The notes beneath the pieces were generated by a model. The model did no database searches. It had not been told where the DNA came from and saw nothing but the letters and a program-made list of their open reading frames with translations. A stretch of 48,298 bases of DNA from CAYLLE01 sp964384485 (GTDB lineage: Bacteria > Spirochaetota > Spirochaetia > CAYLLE01): positions 1 to 48,298 of the forward strand of contig CAYLLE010000013.1 of the NCBI GenBank assembly GCA_964384485.1. Direction: 5' to 3'. Both the position numbers and the translations under genes were made by a program. Below are positions 1-9,191 of this stretch, one piece after another. Within the stretch, counting starts at the first letter, position 1. The number at the start of each line of letters is the position of its first letter.

Positions 1-1384
1 CCAGTCCGGCATTGCCGGCGATCTGGCGGATCGGTTCTTCCAATGCCCGTTTGACGATCCGGTATCCGACTTTTTCTTCATCCGTCATATCGTCAATATT
101 TGTTTTTTCCAGCGCGGCAACAGCCTGAATCATGGTGAGTCCGCCGCCGGGAATAATACCTTCTTCAATTGCTGCCCGGGTCGCGGAGAGCGCATCTTCT
201 ACTCTGTGCTTCTTCTCCTTGAGTTCGACTTCAGTCGGAGCGCCTACATTGATGACGGCAACACCGCCGGCAAGTTTCGCGAGCCGTTCCTGGAGTTTTT
301 CGCGGTCGTAATCGGAAGTGGTTTCTTCGATCTGTGCCTTAATCTGAGCAATCCGATCCTTGATGTCACCGGGTTTTCCTTCACCGTTGATGATAGTGGT
401 ATTTTCTTTATCAACTTTGATGGATTTAGCACGGCCGAGCTGTTCAATCTCGACACCTTCCAGTTTAAGACCTAATTCTTCGGATATCACCTGACCACCG
501 GTAAGAATGGCGATGTCTTCCAGCATTGCTTTTCTCCGGTCACCGAATCCGGGTGCCTTTACGGCGCAGGTGGAAAGAGTTCCCCGAAGGTTGTTCACTA
601 CCAGAGTTGCAAGAGCTTCACCGTCCACGTCTTCAGCAATAATCAGCAGAGGTTTGCCTGACTGAGCAATCTTTTCCAGAAGAGGAAGAAGATCTTTCAT
701 GGTTGAAATTTTCTTATCGTGAATTAGAACGTAGGGTTCATCAAGAACTGTGGTCATGGCATCGCGGTTGGTCGCAAAATAAGGAGAGAGATAACCCCGG
801 TCAAATTGCATCCCTTCCACAAATTCGGTGGTAGATTCGATGGTCTTCGACTCTTCTACGGTAATAACACCGTCTTTTCCTACCTTCTCCATCGCATTGG
901 CGATTTCCATACCTATTTCCATATCGTTATTCGCGGAAATAGAAGCAACCTGAGCAATCTCTTCTTTGTCCTTAATCTCTTTTGCTGCCTTGCGGATTTC
1001 ATCCACTGCCATGTCTACAGCCTTATCCATGCCCCGTTTAATCCCCATGGGGTTAATTCCGGCGGCTACACTTTTAAGGCCTTCCTTAATCATGCTGTAT
1101 GCCAGAACAGTAGCTGTGGTGGTACCGTCTCCGGCAACATCATTAGTTTTTGTTGCTACTTCTTTGAGCAGCTGGGCTCCCATATTTTCGTACGGGTCTT
1201 CCAATTCGACTTCTTTCGCGACTGAAACACCGTCTTTGGTTACTGTGGGTGCCCCGAATTTTTTATCCAGAAGCACATTTCTTCCCTTCGGACCTAAAGT
1301 TACCTTTACTGCCGAGGAAAGTTTTTCTACTCCCTTTAGAAGCGTTCTCCTCGCTTCTTCGTTGAAAATCAGCTGTTTAGCCAT
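1..1384 (-). CDS. groEL: Chaperonin GroEL (60 kDa), C-terminal end cut by the window edge
   Basis: ATP-driven cytoplasmic folding chaperone, active as a ring with GroES. About 461 N-terminal residues are visible and roughly 80 are missing beyond position 1. The start reads MAKQLIFNEEARRTLLKGVE. The equatorial ATP site is seen in KVTLGPKGRNV and DVAGDGTTTATVLA. The apical region carries LLIIAEDVDGEALATLVVN, and the return into the equatorial domain carries EEGIIPGGG. The frame is intact throughout. The reverse-strand sequence before the ATG holds GAGAGGGAG, a good ribosome binding site. No groES lies upstream, so the two genes are apparently separate here. No CIRCE element (TTAGCACTC-N9-GAGTGCTAA) is present in the 246 bases upstream. 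The family assignment is certain. Confidence 0.98.
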   Translation of the reverse strand, partial: MAKQLIFNEEARRTLLKGVEKLSSAVKVTLGPKGRNVLLDKKFGAPTVTKDGVSVAKEVELEDPYENMGAQLLKEVATKTNDVAGDGTTTATVLAYSMIKEGLKSVAAGINPMGIKRGMDKAVDMAVDEIRKAAKEIKDKEEIAQVASISANNDMEIGMEIANAMEKVGKDGVITVEESKTIESTTEFVEGMQFDRGYLSPYFATNRDAMTTVLDEPYVLIHDKKISTMKDLLPLLEKIAQSGKPLLIIAEDVDGEALATLVVNNLRGTLSTCAVKAPGFGDRRKAMLEDIAILTGGQVISEELGLKLEGVEIEQLGRAKSIKVDKENTTIINGEGKPGDIKDRIAQIKAQIEETTSDYDREKLQERLAKLAGGVAVINVGAPTEVELKEKKHRVEDALSATRAAIEEGIIPGGGLTMIQAVAALEKTNIDDMTDEEKVGYRIVKRALEEPIRQIAGNAGL

Positions 1385-1409
1385 ATGACTCCCTCTCTTA
1401 AAGTTTTTA

Positions 1410-1426
1410 TTATGATATTCAATATA
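1410..1426 (-). promoter_or_regulatory. AT-rich palindromic motif before groEL, repeated before the 36.5-kb gene
   Basis: The top strand reads TTATGATATTCAATATA, containing the palindrome ATATT-C-AATAT. It lies 26 bases from the groEL ATG. The same 17 bases occur at 36569-36585, 27 bases from the start of another minus-strand gene. A TATAAT-like -10 (TATAAT at 1427-1432, reverse strand) lies next to it. It could be part of a promoter core or a shared operator. A chance match in AT-rich DNA is possible. Confidence 0.35.
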
Positions 1427-1526
1427 TTATAGGATGAGTAAACTTGATATCAGAAAGATACACATGTTTCAATAAATCATCAACAAAAAAATGAATTTTT
1501 TTTGTCTAAAGCGGCTTACTATTTGT

Positions 1527-1549
1527 CAATTGGGAGGGAATCCCAATTG
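1527..1549. promoter_or_regulatory. Perfect 9-bp inverted repeat between groEL and the 1631 gene
   Basis: CAATTGGGA and TCCCAATTG are exact reverse complements separated by GGGAA. The site lies in the 246-base divergent gap (1385-1630), where no gene is seen. Neither strand has a T-run after it, and no gene transcribes into it, so it is more likely an operator for one or both divergent genes than a terminator. The binding protein is unknown. Confidence 0.5.
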
Positions 1550-1630
1550 ATTCCGGGTTTATTTACTAAAATCAACTCATGTGATAATAATATAGGGCAA
1601 ATTTCCTACGGAGACAAGCAGGCGTAAATA

Positions 1631-3133
1631 ATGAAGAGCAGAAAAGAATATCCGGTTCTCCTAATCATATCCTTTTCTTCGCCTGACATTAAACTGCAGA
1701 AGATTTCAAAAAAAGCCGCGGATATATTTCCGGACGAGTTTAATATAACTCCATACATAAACAGCATTTTACCCTGGAACGGAAAATCCGTTCATGCGCC
1801 ATTAGGAAGAAAAGGGATCGACCACCGTGCCGTTTCTATAGAAGAAATTGAGCAGGAGCTAAATACGGAAGGCGGTCCCCTCCTTATTCCGCTTCAGCCC
1901 GATACCGGAAGAGAAGAGGCTTTCCGGAAGTACACAGAAGACGGGAGAATAATCTGTACCCACATCTACCCGGTGGAAGAAAAACCCAATTATACCTTGT
2001 GTAAATTCAGGTTCATTCAGGGATTAGACCGAGCGGAGGGGTTTTCCGAGAGCTACGTCAGGGGAATCCTCCTCGCAAAATCCGACTGGATAAATCCCAA
2101 AAGACTTATTCGCCTGCTGAAAAAAAAGACATTCTCCGGAGAACGGTTCATTATTTTAACAGACATTGCTGCGGGAGAAGATCTTGTACGGCTGCGGTCA
2201 TGGATATCACAGCTTTCAGGAACACGGCTGCATAAAAAAATGGTGAATGGAAAGTTCTGTGACTTTAAGGAATCCAAATATCCGCTGCCTCCGGATCCTT
2301 TCGTTTATGAACGGGCGGCACCCCGGTCTGCAGGGCAGCTATCGGGAGGACTTGAATTTGATACTCCGTATGAACCGGTGGCGGGTATGACCGGTGACAT
2401 CTCGATCAATGCCGGAGGAACTTTCCGTTTTAAAAAAGGAACAATGTTTCCTCCAACAGTAACCGGCGGTGAGGAAACTGATGCTTCCTGGAAGAGCAGC
2501 TTTATTATTACCGGCAAAGGAGAACTTCCCGGATTCCTGGACAGCGCCGCGGCTGTGGAAGGGGATTTACTGAGAGGCATTTACGCCCTTAAGACTTTCT
2601 CGGGCCCGGGTGTTCTAATTCCCGGCCATTTAAAGCTGGACTGTATCTATACCGATGAATATCCCGGTATTATAAGCCGGTGGGAGGTAAGACAGCCCGA
2701 GTTTACCGCCCACTGGGGAGAAGTCGGCATGGAGGTGTTTTCAGAAATTCCGCTGTTCAACCTAACCCGGGACAAAAAGATAGAAATTGACGGGGAATAC
2801 CCCGGCGGCGGCCGATGGCATTTTGAAGTGACAGAGAATCCGAATAGCTGCAGCCGGTCGGTGGAACTATTCGGACAAAAAATCGTGTTCCGGGGTAAAT
2901 CCGGAAATCTCTGCGTCGGAATATACAACGGCAGGCAGGAAATCCCTGCATTACCCGTGCGGCTTTACCGGAGTAGACAGCACACCTATTTGGCAGCGAA
3001 TCCGGGAGGAGCATACCGGTCCATCGGGAAAACAGAGGGGAAAAAAATCAGCAGGTTTGTACTTTCTTTTTCGGCAGCAACGGAAGAAATCCCGGACATC
3101 CCGGTATTAAAAAAGGCCGGAGTCCGGATCTAA
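1631..3133 (+). CDS. Unknown conserved-looking 500-residue protein
   Basis: I do not recognise this protein. It is a full-length ORF with codon use like its neighbours, running divergently from groEL and convergently with the histidine kinase gene. The first 215 residues look alpha/beta, with a hydrophobic opening strand (YPVLLIISFSS). From about residue 235 the protein becomes rich in glycine, aromatic residues and strands (for example GISRWEV-like and GYYGR-like turns without catalytic motifs). That is the look of a beta-sandwich, similar to the C-terminal domain of some glycoside hydrolases or a carbohydrate-binding fold. There is no signal peptide and no membrane segment. The ribosome binding site is weak (AGGCG, 7 bases before ATG). 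Function is not assigned. Confidence 0.8.
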   Translation: MKSRKEYPVLLIISFSSPDIKLQKISKKAADIFPDEFNITPYINSILPWNGKSVHAPLGRKGIDHRAVSIEEIEQELNTEGGPLLIPLQPDTGREEAFRKYTEDGRIICTHIYPVEEKPNYTLCKFRFIQGLDRAEGFSESYVRGILLAKSDWINPKRLIRLLKKKTFSGERFIILTDIAAGEDLVRLRSWISQLSGTRLHKKMVNGKFCDFKESKYPLPPDPFVYERAAPRSAGQLSGGLEFDTPYEPVAGMTGDISINAGGTFRFKKGTMFPPTVTGGEETDASWKSSFIITGKGELPGFLDSAAAVEGDLLRGIYALKTFSGPGVLIPGHLKLDCIYTDEYPGIISRWEVRQPEFTAHWGEVGMEVFSEIPLFNLTRDKKIEIDGEYPGGGRWHFEVTENPNSCSRSVELFGQKIVFRGKSGNLCVGIYNGRQEIPALPVRLYRSRQHTYLAANPGGAYRSIGKTEGKKISRFVLSFSAATEEIPDIPVLKKAGVRI

Positions 3134-3144
3134 CAGATATTCGT

Positions 3145-5805
3145 TCATTCGGCAATCAAATTTCGAAGATACTCTACCAGTTCTTTGATCCGGAAACTGC
3201 CGGCTAATCCCCGGATTTTTGATGTAAATTTCTGATACCCCGCGTTTTCAGCGGACAGTATAGTTGCCTGTTTTAGAATCCCTTTGATATCTCCCTTCCG
3301 GGCGTACTGGTATATCGTCTCCAGAACAATTTTTTCCGGTACCGGAACATCTTCGTCGCCGGCCTCTTCAAAGCTGATATCCGGAAAAGCGTTTAAATGC
3401 CTTGGTGTCGCGGCAGAATCGTATTCATCCGCCGCGAGAGATTCACCGGCCGCTAAATCCATGGTGAATGAAAACGTGCTGCCCTCACCCAGCCTGCTTT
3501 CAACCTGTATCTCCGAATCCATTAATTCCAAAAGTCGGCTTACGATGGTTAACCCCAGCCCGGTTCCTTCCTGGACGATCTCACTGTTATCCAGCTGGGT
3601 GAAAGGCTGGAAAATTGATTTCAGTTTCGATTTGGGAATCCCCGTACCGGTATCCCGGACCGCGAATGTAACCGCGTCACCTTCATTCGTCACCCGGAAT
3701 AAGACAAATCCCCGGCTCGTGAATTTTACGGCATTTTGAATCAGGTTCAAGAGTACCTGCCGGATCCGACGCTCATCTCCTTCAACTTGCCGGGGCAGGT
3801 CGAAATCAAACTCGGTTCTGAATCCAATCGTCCGCTGATCAGTGAGTATTTTGGCTATGCCGGATATTTCCGACAGAAATTTCGGAAGATTGAAAATATT
3901 TTTTTCGATTTTGATTTTATCTGTTTCTATCCGGGAGACATCGAGAATATCATTTATAATAGTCAGAAGATGATTCCCGCTCTTCTCGATTATTTCCAAT
4001 CCGGCCTCCTGGGTTTCCGTACAAATTTCTTTCCGAAGAATCTGCACATATCCCAAAATCCCGTTCAGAGGTGTTTTTAATTCATGACTTACCGTGGCAA
4101 GAAACTGGCTCTTCGCCTTGTTCGCCGCCTCCGCTTCTCTGGTTGTATTCTTAAGTTTTGTGTTGGCCGCCGCTAAATTCGCGATATGACCGCGGATAAG
4201 TCCCACGGTGAACTGAAAATTCTTTATCAAAGAAGACACTTCATATAGAAAACTCTTCGGCCACACAATCTTTTCACCCCGTTCGATTTTAAGGTGTAGT
4301 CCTTCGGTAACCGAATTCAGTTTGACCACCGAGTTTACAAGCAATTTACTTGCCAATTCCGAGACTAATGTGATCACCACCATCAATAAAAAAACGAACA
4401 GGAGAATCCGGATTAAGGTATCCACAAGGGTCAGCTTTTGGCGGCTCAGATCGAGAAAGCCGATAATTTCCCAGTCATAGATGTTTATACCGCTTACAAA
4501 ACTGAAGAAGCCTTCCAAATTACGGGTTACGACAATGCCGTCTCCGCTTTCCTCAAGGTAATCCCGCTGAGTCAAGGTACGGAAAAGTCTTTCATCGGTT
4601 TCCGGAGAATCTCCGGGACTTATCGTTGAAGTTATTATTTGACCGTAATGTCCAAGGAGGACCAGGTCCATGGGCGTCCTTCTGACAAAATCGTACATAC
4701 GGCGGCGTATATCACTGCTTCCAATAATAACGAAAAGGGTGTGTGTCGTATCGGGAATGACCAACAGAATCCCGGTTTCACCTCCGGAATCGGCGAAATC
4801 CACGATGGCAGGTTCATTTCCGGTGATGGGGAATATGGTATCAGCCATTGGCAGAAGACTTCCCGTACCGAGATCCTGATACTCTTCCTTAAACAGATGT
4901 TTTACGATTCTGCCCGTAGAATCGGCTATGCCCGCTCCCCGCAGGTTATACTTGGATTCAAGAAGGAGCCGGAGAAAATTATTTCCAACCGGGGTACGCA
5001 GACCGGTCTCTTCTGCGATATTGATAAACGATTCTATACCGTCTACCGTTTCACCGATCCACTCCTCAAGGGAAAATGTCACCGAATCAGCCACGGAATT
5101 AAGCCGGTTATACGCCTCTTCTTCCATTTTGGCGGTTTCCAGCCGTGAAATATATACGATGATCAGGAGGACAGGAACAAGAATAATGACACCGAAGAAA
5201 TCATTCAGGGCTTTCCGGAACGAAACCCGGCCGTGTATATTCAGGTTTGACAGGATGAAAGAAAAAACCTTTTTCCGTTTTGGATGTCCGCCCTTCTTCA
5301 GACTCAGGGTATGACGCATATATTGTAAAACATCAACAATGGAAATGGCTAAAAATACATTAACAATTCCGTTAAAAGCCCTGGTAAGCGCGAACAGCAT
5401 GGCCCAGTCCATTTTCTTGTTTAAAATGAAGAAAGAAATGGAAAATATCAGCGGGATTCCGATCAAAACATGATACAAAACGTCCAGCAGAATATAACTG
5501 GACCGCCGTTTATAATAGATGAACCCGACAAACGCGGCTTCAGCGGTAAAGATCAGAACGCCGAACCAGTGTCCCCACTGGAACACCGTTATGAAGGATA
5601 TCAATGGAGCCGTAAGAGTACCCGCCCAGGGTCCGAAAAAATAGATTATTAGAAAAGTGGCGATACTTCCGAAAATAAGACGGGCGTCATACAGCAGGGC
5701 TATGTCAATGACATTGCCCAGCACCCCAAGGATGACTAAACCGAGAATCATTACTGCCTTTATATAGCCGATCTTTTTTCTGGAAATTCCGGAACGAATA
5801 TTCAT
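3145..5805 (-). CDS. Membrane sensor histidine kinase with six-helix N-terminus, no receiver domain
   Basis: Autophosphorylating sensor kinase of the inner membrane, 886 residues. Residues 12-165 form several hydrophobic helices. A helix at about 210-225 leads into a periplasmic sensor region (about 226-455, Cache-like by layout), closed by a further helix (about 460-485). The cytoplasmic part has the H-box FLATVSHELKTPLNGILG (phospho-acceptor about His574), the N-box RQVLLNLIQNAVKFT, G1 DTGTGIP and G2 GTGLGLTIVSRL. The last 110 residues resemble the tail that follows a receiver in many hybrid kinases, yet no receiver is present. The start overlaps the birA stop by 4 bases (ATGA), so the two genes are translationally coupled. 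No cognate response regulator lies next to it. The ligand is unknown. Confidence 0.93.
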   Translation of the reverse strand: MNIRSGISRKKIGYIKAVMILGLVILGVLGNVIDIALLYDARLIFGSIATFLIIYFFGPWAGTLTAPLISFITVFQWGHWFGVLIFTAEAAFVGFIYYKRRSSYILLDVLYHVLIGIPLIFSISFFILNKKMDWAMLFALTRAFNGIVNVFLAISIVDVLQYMRHTLSLKKGGHPKRKKVFSFILSNLNIHGRVSFRKALNDFFGVIILVPVLLIIVYISRLETAKMEEEAYNRLNSVADSVTFSLEEWIGETVDGIESFINIAEETGLRTPVGNNFLRLLLESKYNLRGAGIADSTGRIVKHLFKEEYQDLGTGSLLPMADTIFPITGNEPAIVDFADSGGETGILLVIPDTTHTLFVIIGSSDIRRRMYDFVRRTPMDLVLLGHYGQIITSTISPGDSPETDERLFRTLTQRDYLEESGDGIVVTRNLEGFFSFVSGINIYDWEIIGFLDLSRQKLTLVDTLIRILLFVFLLMVVITLVSELASKLLVNSVVKLNSVTEGLHLKIERGEKIVWPKSFLYEVSSLIKNFQFTVGLIRGHIANLAAANTKLKNTTREAEAANKAKSQFLATVSHELKTPLNGILGYVQILRKEICTETQEAGLEIIEKSGNHLLTIINDILDVSRIETDKIKIEKNIFNLPKFLSEISGIAKILTDQRTIGFRTEFDFDLPRQVEGDERRIRQVLLNLIQNAVKFTSRGFVLFRVTNEGDAVTFAVRDTGTGIPKSKLKSIFQPFTQLDNSEIVQEGTGLGLTIVSRLLELMDSEIQVESRLGEGSTFSFTMDLAAGESLAADEYDSAATPRHLNAFPDISFEEAGDEDVPVPEKIVLETIYQYARKGDIKGILKQATILSAENAGYQKFTSKIRGLAGSFRIKELVEYLRNLIAE

Positions 5806-6536
5806 AAATCCAGTAATTCCCCGTTAAAATATTTTTGACATGTTCCGTCTCCGCTTGTCTTCAGCAGGAGACCTCCGTCCTCATCGATGCCAGCGAATTC
5901 CCCAGCCGCGCACCTTCCGTCAGGGAAAGCCAGCCGTACCGGTTCTCCCTGTTTATGCAGCCTGACCCGGATCGGTTCAAGCCATTTCCGGGGCGGCATG
6001 GAGAAAACCGAATAAAGCTCGGCAAGCAGTCCGGGCAGAATATCCAGGGGAGCATCACGGTGACCAAGCTCACGGAGACATATCCCTCCCGGACTGAATC
6101 CGCTCCCGCAGTTAAGACCAATCCCGACATAAAGAACATCTTTCCGGCGTTCACAGAGGATTCCCGAAATTTTCTTCCGGTTTACAAGCACATCGTTCGG
6201 CCACTTCAGTTCCGGAGTAATCCCGAAATACCGCTCAAGACAGAGACACACCCCTAACCCCGCGCCCAGGGGAAGAAGAGATGATCTTTTGAACTCATCA
6301 TTCATCCCCAGGATTAACGTAAACAACAGATTCTGCCCGGCCCGGCTTTCCCAGATCCGTCCCGGCCTTCTGCCCCGTCCAGAGGACTGGTATCCAGCTG
6401 CGGCAACGGAACCGCGTGGAAAATCCAACGCGTAAAAATTCCGGGCGTCATTCATTGTAGAGCCGGTATGCTTCTTATAAAGAACAGGACCCCCGAACGG
6501 GTTAGTTATTTCCAGTTTACAATGCTGCATGATCAA
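5802..6536 (-). CDS. birA: Biotin--[acetyl-CoA-carboxylase] ligase, catalytic core only
   Basis: Activates biotin to biotinyl-AMP and attaches it to the lysine of biotin carboxyl carrier proteins in the cytoplasm. The 244 residues carry the family motifs: KHTGSTMNDA, the biotin/ATP loop SSGRGRRPGRIWESRAGQNL, and the catalytic lysine segment KWPNDVLVNRKKISGILCE. An SH3-like C-terminal part follows (GEPVRLAF...). The N-terminal DNA-binding helix-turn-helix of E. coli BirA is absent, so it should be a non-repressor (group I) ligase. A second ATG two codons in is an alternative start. The gene is coupled to the downstream kinase by a 4-base overlap, an odd functional pairing. Confidence 0.95.
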   Translation of the reverse strand: MIMQHCKLEITNPFGGPVLYKKHTGSTMNDARNFYALDFPRGSVAAAGYQSSGRGRRPGRIWESRAGQNLLFTLILGMNDEFKRSSLLPLGAGLGVCLCLERYFGITPELKWPNDVLVNRKKISGILCERRKDVLYVGIGLNCGSGFSPGGICLRELGHRDAPLDILPGLLAELYSVFSMPPRKWLEPIRVRLHKQGEPVRLAFPDGRCAAGEFAGIDEDGGLLLKTSGDGTCQKYFNGELLDL

Positions 6537-6583
6537 GGCAATACTCGATTGATTTTTCTCTGATATCTTAAGATACTAAACCT

Positions 6584-8068
6584 ATGAAAAACAATCCACT
6601 CCTTTGGGGGCTGGAGAAATCAAAATCGACCGCTCCCTTTGCTTTTTATATTTTCGGTGTAACCGGAGACCTCACCCGTTCAAAACTGGTCCCCGCGCTT
6701 TTTTCTCTCTTTCTTAAAGGAAATATTTCCAGGTTTAAAATTATCGGATTCGCGCGGCGGGAGTGGACAAAAGAATATCTTATGGAAAAGGGATCTGAGA
6801 TGATTGCCGATTTTCCGGATTCCGATGAGGTAAAACAGGCATTTCTGGAAAAGATGGATTATATTCAGTCCACATTTGAATCAGAGAAAGGGTACAAGGA
6901 AATTGAAGCTTATTCCGGAGAATTTGAAAACAAGATTTACTATCTTTCCACTCCCCCGGCCGCCTACGACACCATAATAGAAAAACTCGGAGAATTCGGT
7001 CTTGCCGATGAAGGCAAGGGATATACAAGAATCGTTGTAGAGAAACCATTCGGACGGGACCTTCAATCGGCGGGAGAACTGAACAGGAAACTTCTTAAGT
7101 ACTTCCGGGAAGAACAGATCTACAGGATCGATCATTATCTCGGAAAAGAAACAGTTCAAAATATCATGCTATTGCGGTTCGGAAACGGTATTTTCGAACC
7201 TATCTGGAACAGCCAGTATGTGGATCATATCCAGATCACCGTGGCTGAGAAATCAGGCATCGGTACTCGGGGCAACTACTACGAAAAATCGGGAGCACTC
7301 CGAGACATTATTCAGAATCATATGCTCCAGCTTTTAAGCCTTACTGCCATGGAACCTCCTAACGATCTAAGCGCTGACGCGCTCCGGGACGAAAAAGTGA
7401 AAGTCATAAAGTCACTACACCCCGTTACCGGCGAGGATGTGGAACGGCTGACCGTGCGGGGGCAGTACGGAGAGGGGATTGTGGACGGAAGAGAGGTTCC
7501 CGGTTACCGTCAGGAAAACGATGTGGCGGAAGATTCGATGACGGAAACATACGCCGCTTTACGGGTTACGCTGGATTCCTGGCGGTGGGCCGGTGTTCCG
7601 ATCTTTCTCCGCGCGGGAAAACGGCTGGCCAGGAAGGCTACCGAAATAGCAGTCAGCTTTAAAGAACCGCCTCTGGCTATTTTCGGGCAAAAAAAACCCT
7701 TTCATAACGGTAACACTCTTATTATAAATATACAGCCGGAAGAGGGCATTACCCTCAACTTCAATGCCAAGGTTCCGGGATATGCAATACGGATGCAGCC
7801 GGTTAATATGGATTTTACATATGGTACATCCTTCGGCGAAACAACCCCGGAGGCGTATGAACGGCTCCTTCTGGATGCCATGACCGGCGATTCCACATTG
7901 TATGCCCGGGGGGATGAAATTGAAGCGGCATGGGCATTCCTTTCCGGTATTATGACGTGGTGGGAAAATGATGAGCGGGAGCCGCATATCTACACCCCCG
8001 GAAGCGCCGGCCCTACGGAAGCGGCGGATCTCTTTGATAAAGCCGGCAGAAGGTGGAGAAAAATATGA
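6584..8068 (+). CDS. zwf: Glucose-6-phosphate 1-dehydrogenase
   Basis: Oxidises glucose 6-phosphate to 6-phosphogluconolactone with NAD(P)+, the first step of the oxidative pentose phosphate pathway. At 494 residues it matches the usual length. The nucleotide-binding loop is FGVTGDLTRSKLVPALF. The phosphate-binding lysine segment VVEKPFG and the active-site RIDHYLGKETVQN (about residue 182) are intact, as are FRAGKRL-like residues (LRAGKRLARKATEI) in the C-terminal half. The start has only a weak Shine-Dalgarno, but the frame begins close to the expected N-terminus. The stop overlaps the next gene by 16 bases, which ties it to its assembly partner OpcA. Confidence 0.97.
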   Translation: MKNNPLLWGLEKSKSTAPFAFYIFGVTGDLTRSKLVPALFSLFLKGNISRFKIIGFARREWTKEYLMEKGSEMIADFPDSDEVKQAFLEKMDYIQSTFESEKGYKEIEAYSGEFENKIYYLSTPPAAYDTIIEKLGEFGLADEGKGYTRIVVEKPFGRDLQSAGELNRKLLKYFREEQIYRIDHYLGKETVQNIMLLRFGNGIFEPIWNSQYVDHIQITVAEKSGIGTRGNYYEKSGALRDIIQNHMLQLLSLTAMEPPNDLSADALRDEKVKVIKSLHPVTGEDVERLTVRGQYGEGIVDGREVPGYRQENDVAEDSMTETYAALRVTLDSWRWAGVPIFLRAGKRLARKATEIAVSFKEPPLAIFGQKKPFHNGNTLIINIQPEEGITLNFNAKVPGYAIRMQPVNMDFTYGTSFGETTPEAYERLLLDAMTGDSTLYARGDEIEAAWAFLSGIMTWWENDEREPHIYTPGSAGPTEAADLFDKAGRRWRKI

Positions 8069-9027
8069 AACCCTTTGATCCATCCGACTTGGAAAATCAG
8101 ATCCTGAAAACACAGCGGGAAATTTCTCCTCTGAATACCCGGGCAAATCTATTTAATTTGGTCGTGTTTTCTGATCAAGAAAGCTCACCGGTAATCGATG
8201 AAGGAATAAATTATCTTCTAGGGAAGCGGTCTATCAGAGTTATCCGAATAAAGTCGGGCGGTTCAGCCGAAACCAGCGCATATGCCGGGGCTCGCTGCCG
8301 AAGGGACAGGAAGGACACCGGTATATGCCTGCAGGAAATAACTATTCATAACGGGAATGATGAATCCGGCTCCGCTCCCGGATCATGGTCTCCCCTGCTT
8401 ATACGGGGAATTCCGGTAATTCTCTGGTGGGCAATGAAATACCGGGGAAATGAGAATATTTTTCAGTTAGCAACGGAACAGGCTGATAAAATAATAGCCG
8501 ATTCAGCAGCTTTGGGAACAGAGTTCGTTGACGTTATGAAAGAAATGATACTCCGGGGTCTGAATATCATTGATTTAAACTGGATCCGCACGGGAGACCT
8601 CAGGAGAAATACCGCCTTGCTTTTTGATTCGCCCGAACGGTTGAAACTCCTTAAGAAGCTTCGGGAAATCATCATCTGCGGGGGAGGAGAACCGGAAATA
8701 AAATTGTATTTGTTATGGTTAGCCTCCAGACTCAACTGGATACCGGGAGAAAGAGGCTTTACCGGACCGGATGGGAAAGAAATTATTATTAACCATGACA
8801 CTGTGCATGACCTTTCAGCAGGAATTGAAATTTTTTTTAAAACACATGAGGAAACCCTCTCACTGTACGGCAGACCGGAGGGGTGTGTCGATTTTCAGGA
8901 GGGTGAACGGAAAGAACGGGAACGGTACAAGATTCCTGAAACGGGAGAAATGATTCTGAAGGAAACCGATTCCGTTTATACGGATTCACTTTTTCTGGAA
9001 GCGCTGGGTAAAGACACCGGGGAATAG
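8053..9027 (+). CDS. opcA: OpcA-like glucose-6-phosphate dehydrogenase assembly protein
   Basis: OpcA proteins are known in cyanobacteria and actinobacteria as allosteric or assembly partners of Zwf. This 324-residue protein shows the family core PLLIRGIPVILWWAMKYRG, followed by the helical segment ending ADKIIADSA and the later LNWIRTGDLRRNTALLFDSPE block. The start lies inside the end of zwf (16-base overlap), with GGTGG upstream as ribosome binding site, so expression is coupled to zwf. It has no signal peptide or membrane segment, so it should act in the cytoplasm. Family assignment rests on motif recognition plus position directly after zwf. Confidence 0.85.
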   Translation: MEKNMKPFDPSDLENQILKTQREISPLNTRANLFNLVVFSDQESSPVIDEGINYLLGKRSIRVIRIKSGGSAETSAYAGARCRRDRKDTGICLQEITIHNGNDESGSAPGSWSPLLIRGIPVILWWAMKYRGNENIFQLATEQADKIIADSAALGTEFVDVMKEMILRGLNIIDLNWIRTGDLRRNTALLFDSPERLKLLKKLREIIICGGGEPEIKLYLLWLASRLNWIPGERGFTGPDGKEIIINHDTVHDLSAGIEIFFKTHEETLSLYGRPEGCVDFQEGERKERERYKIPETGEMILKETDSVYTDSLFLEALGKDTGE

Positions 9028-9037
9028 AGCCGGGAAA

Positions 9038-9067
9038 GCAATTCCGCGTTGAAGTCCCGGTAATTGC
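9038..9067. repeat. Worn remnant of the inverted-end repeat family
   Basis: The arms GCAATT and AATTGC enclose 18 bases that contain TCCCGG, recalling both ends of the A/B repeat modules with the interior deleted. The gap 9028-9343 after opcA holds no gene. It contains this remnant, a complete A module, a complete B module and the arginine operator. Confidence 0.4.
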
Positions 9068-9080
9068 CGTTGAAGACCCA

Positions 9081-9168
9081 GCAAATCCCGGTCAACTCCT
9101 TCTGTGATTGAGAATAGACAATAATTTCACATAATATATAAATTTATATCGGGTTGACCGGGATTTGC
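9081..9168 (+). repeat. Repeat module A (88 bp), part of an A-B composite
   Basis: Ends are perfect 16-bp inverted repeats, GCAAATCCCGGTCAAC and GTTGACCGGGATTTGC. The interior is AT-rich. Aligned by eye to the reverse complement of the 34217-34304 copy it has about 7 differences in 88. The linker to module B (9169-9191) contains the small hairpin CCGCG-ATTTTTT-CGCGG. No ORF or transposase lies inside. This copy sits about 50 bases after the opcA stop and is outside any gene. Confidence 0.9.
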
Positions 9169-9191
9169 CGCGATTTTTTCGCGGAAAAACG

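Noticed and set aside
1385..1630. CIRCE/HrcA element expected before groEL
   Set aside because: I looked for TTAGCACTC-N9-GAGTGCTAA and found nothing like it. The inverted repeat present has a different sequence.
9094..9124. Tail coding by the 9-kb module A for opcA
   Set aside because: opcA stops at 9027 in its own sequence and its frame does not match the tail frame, so this copy is purely intergenic.
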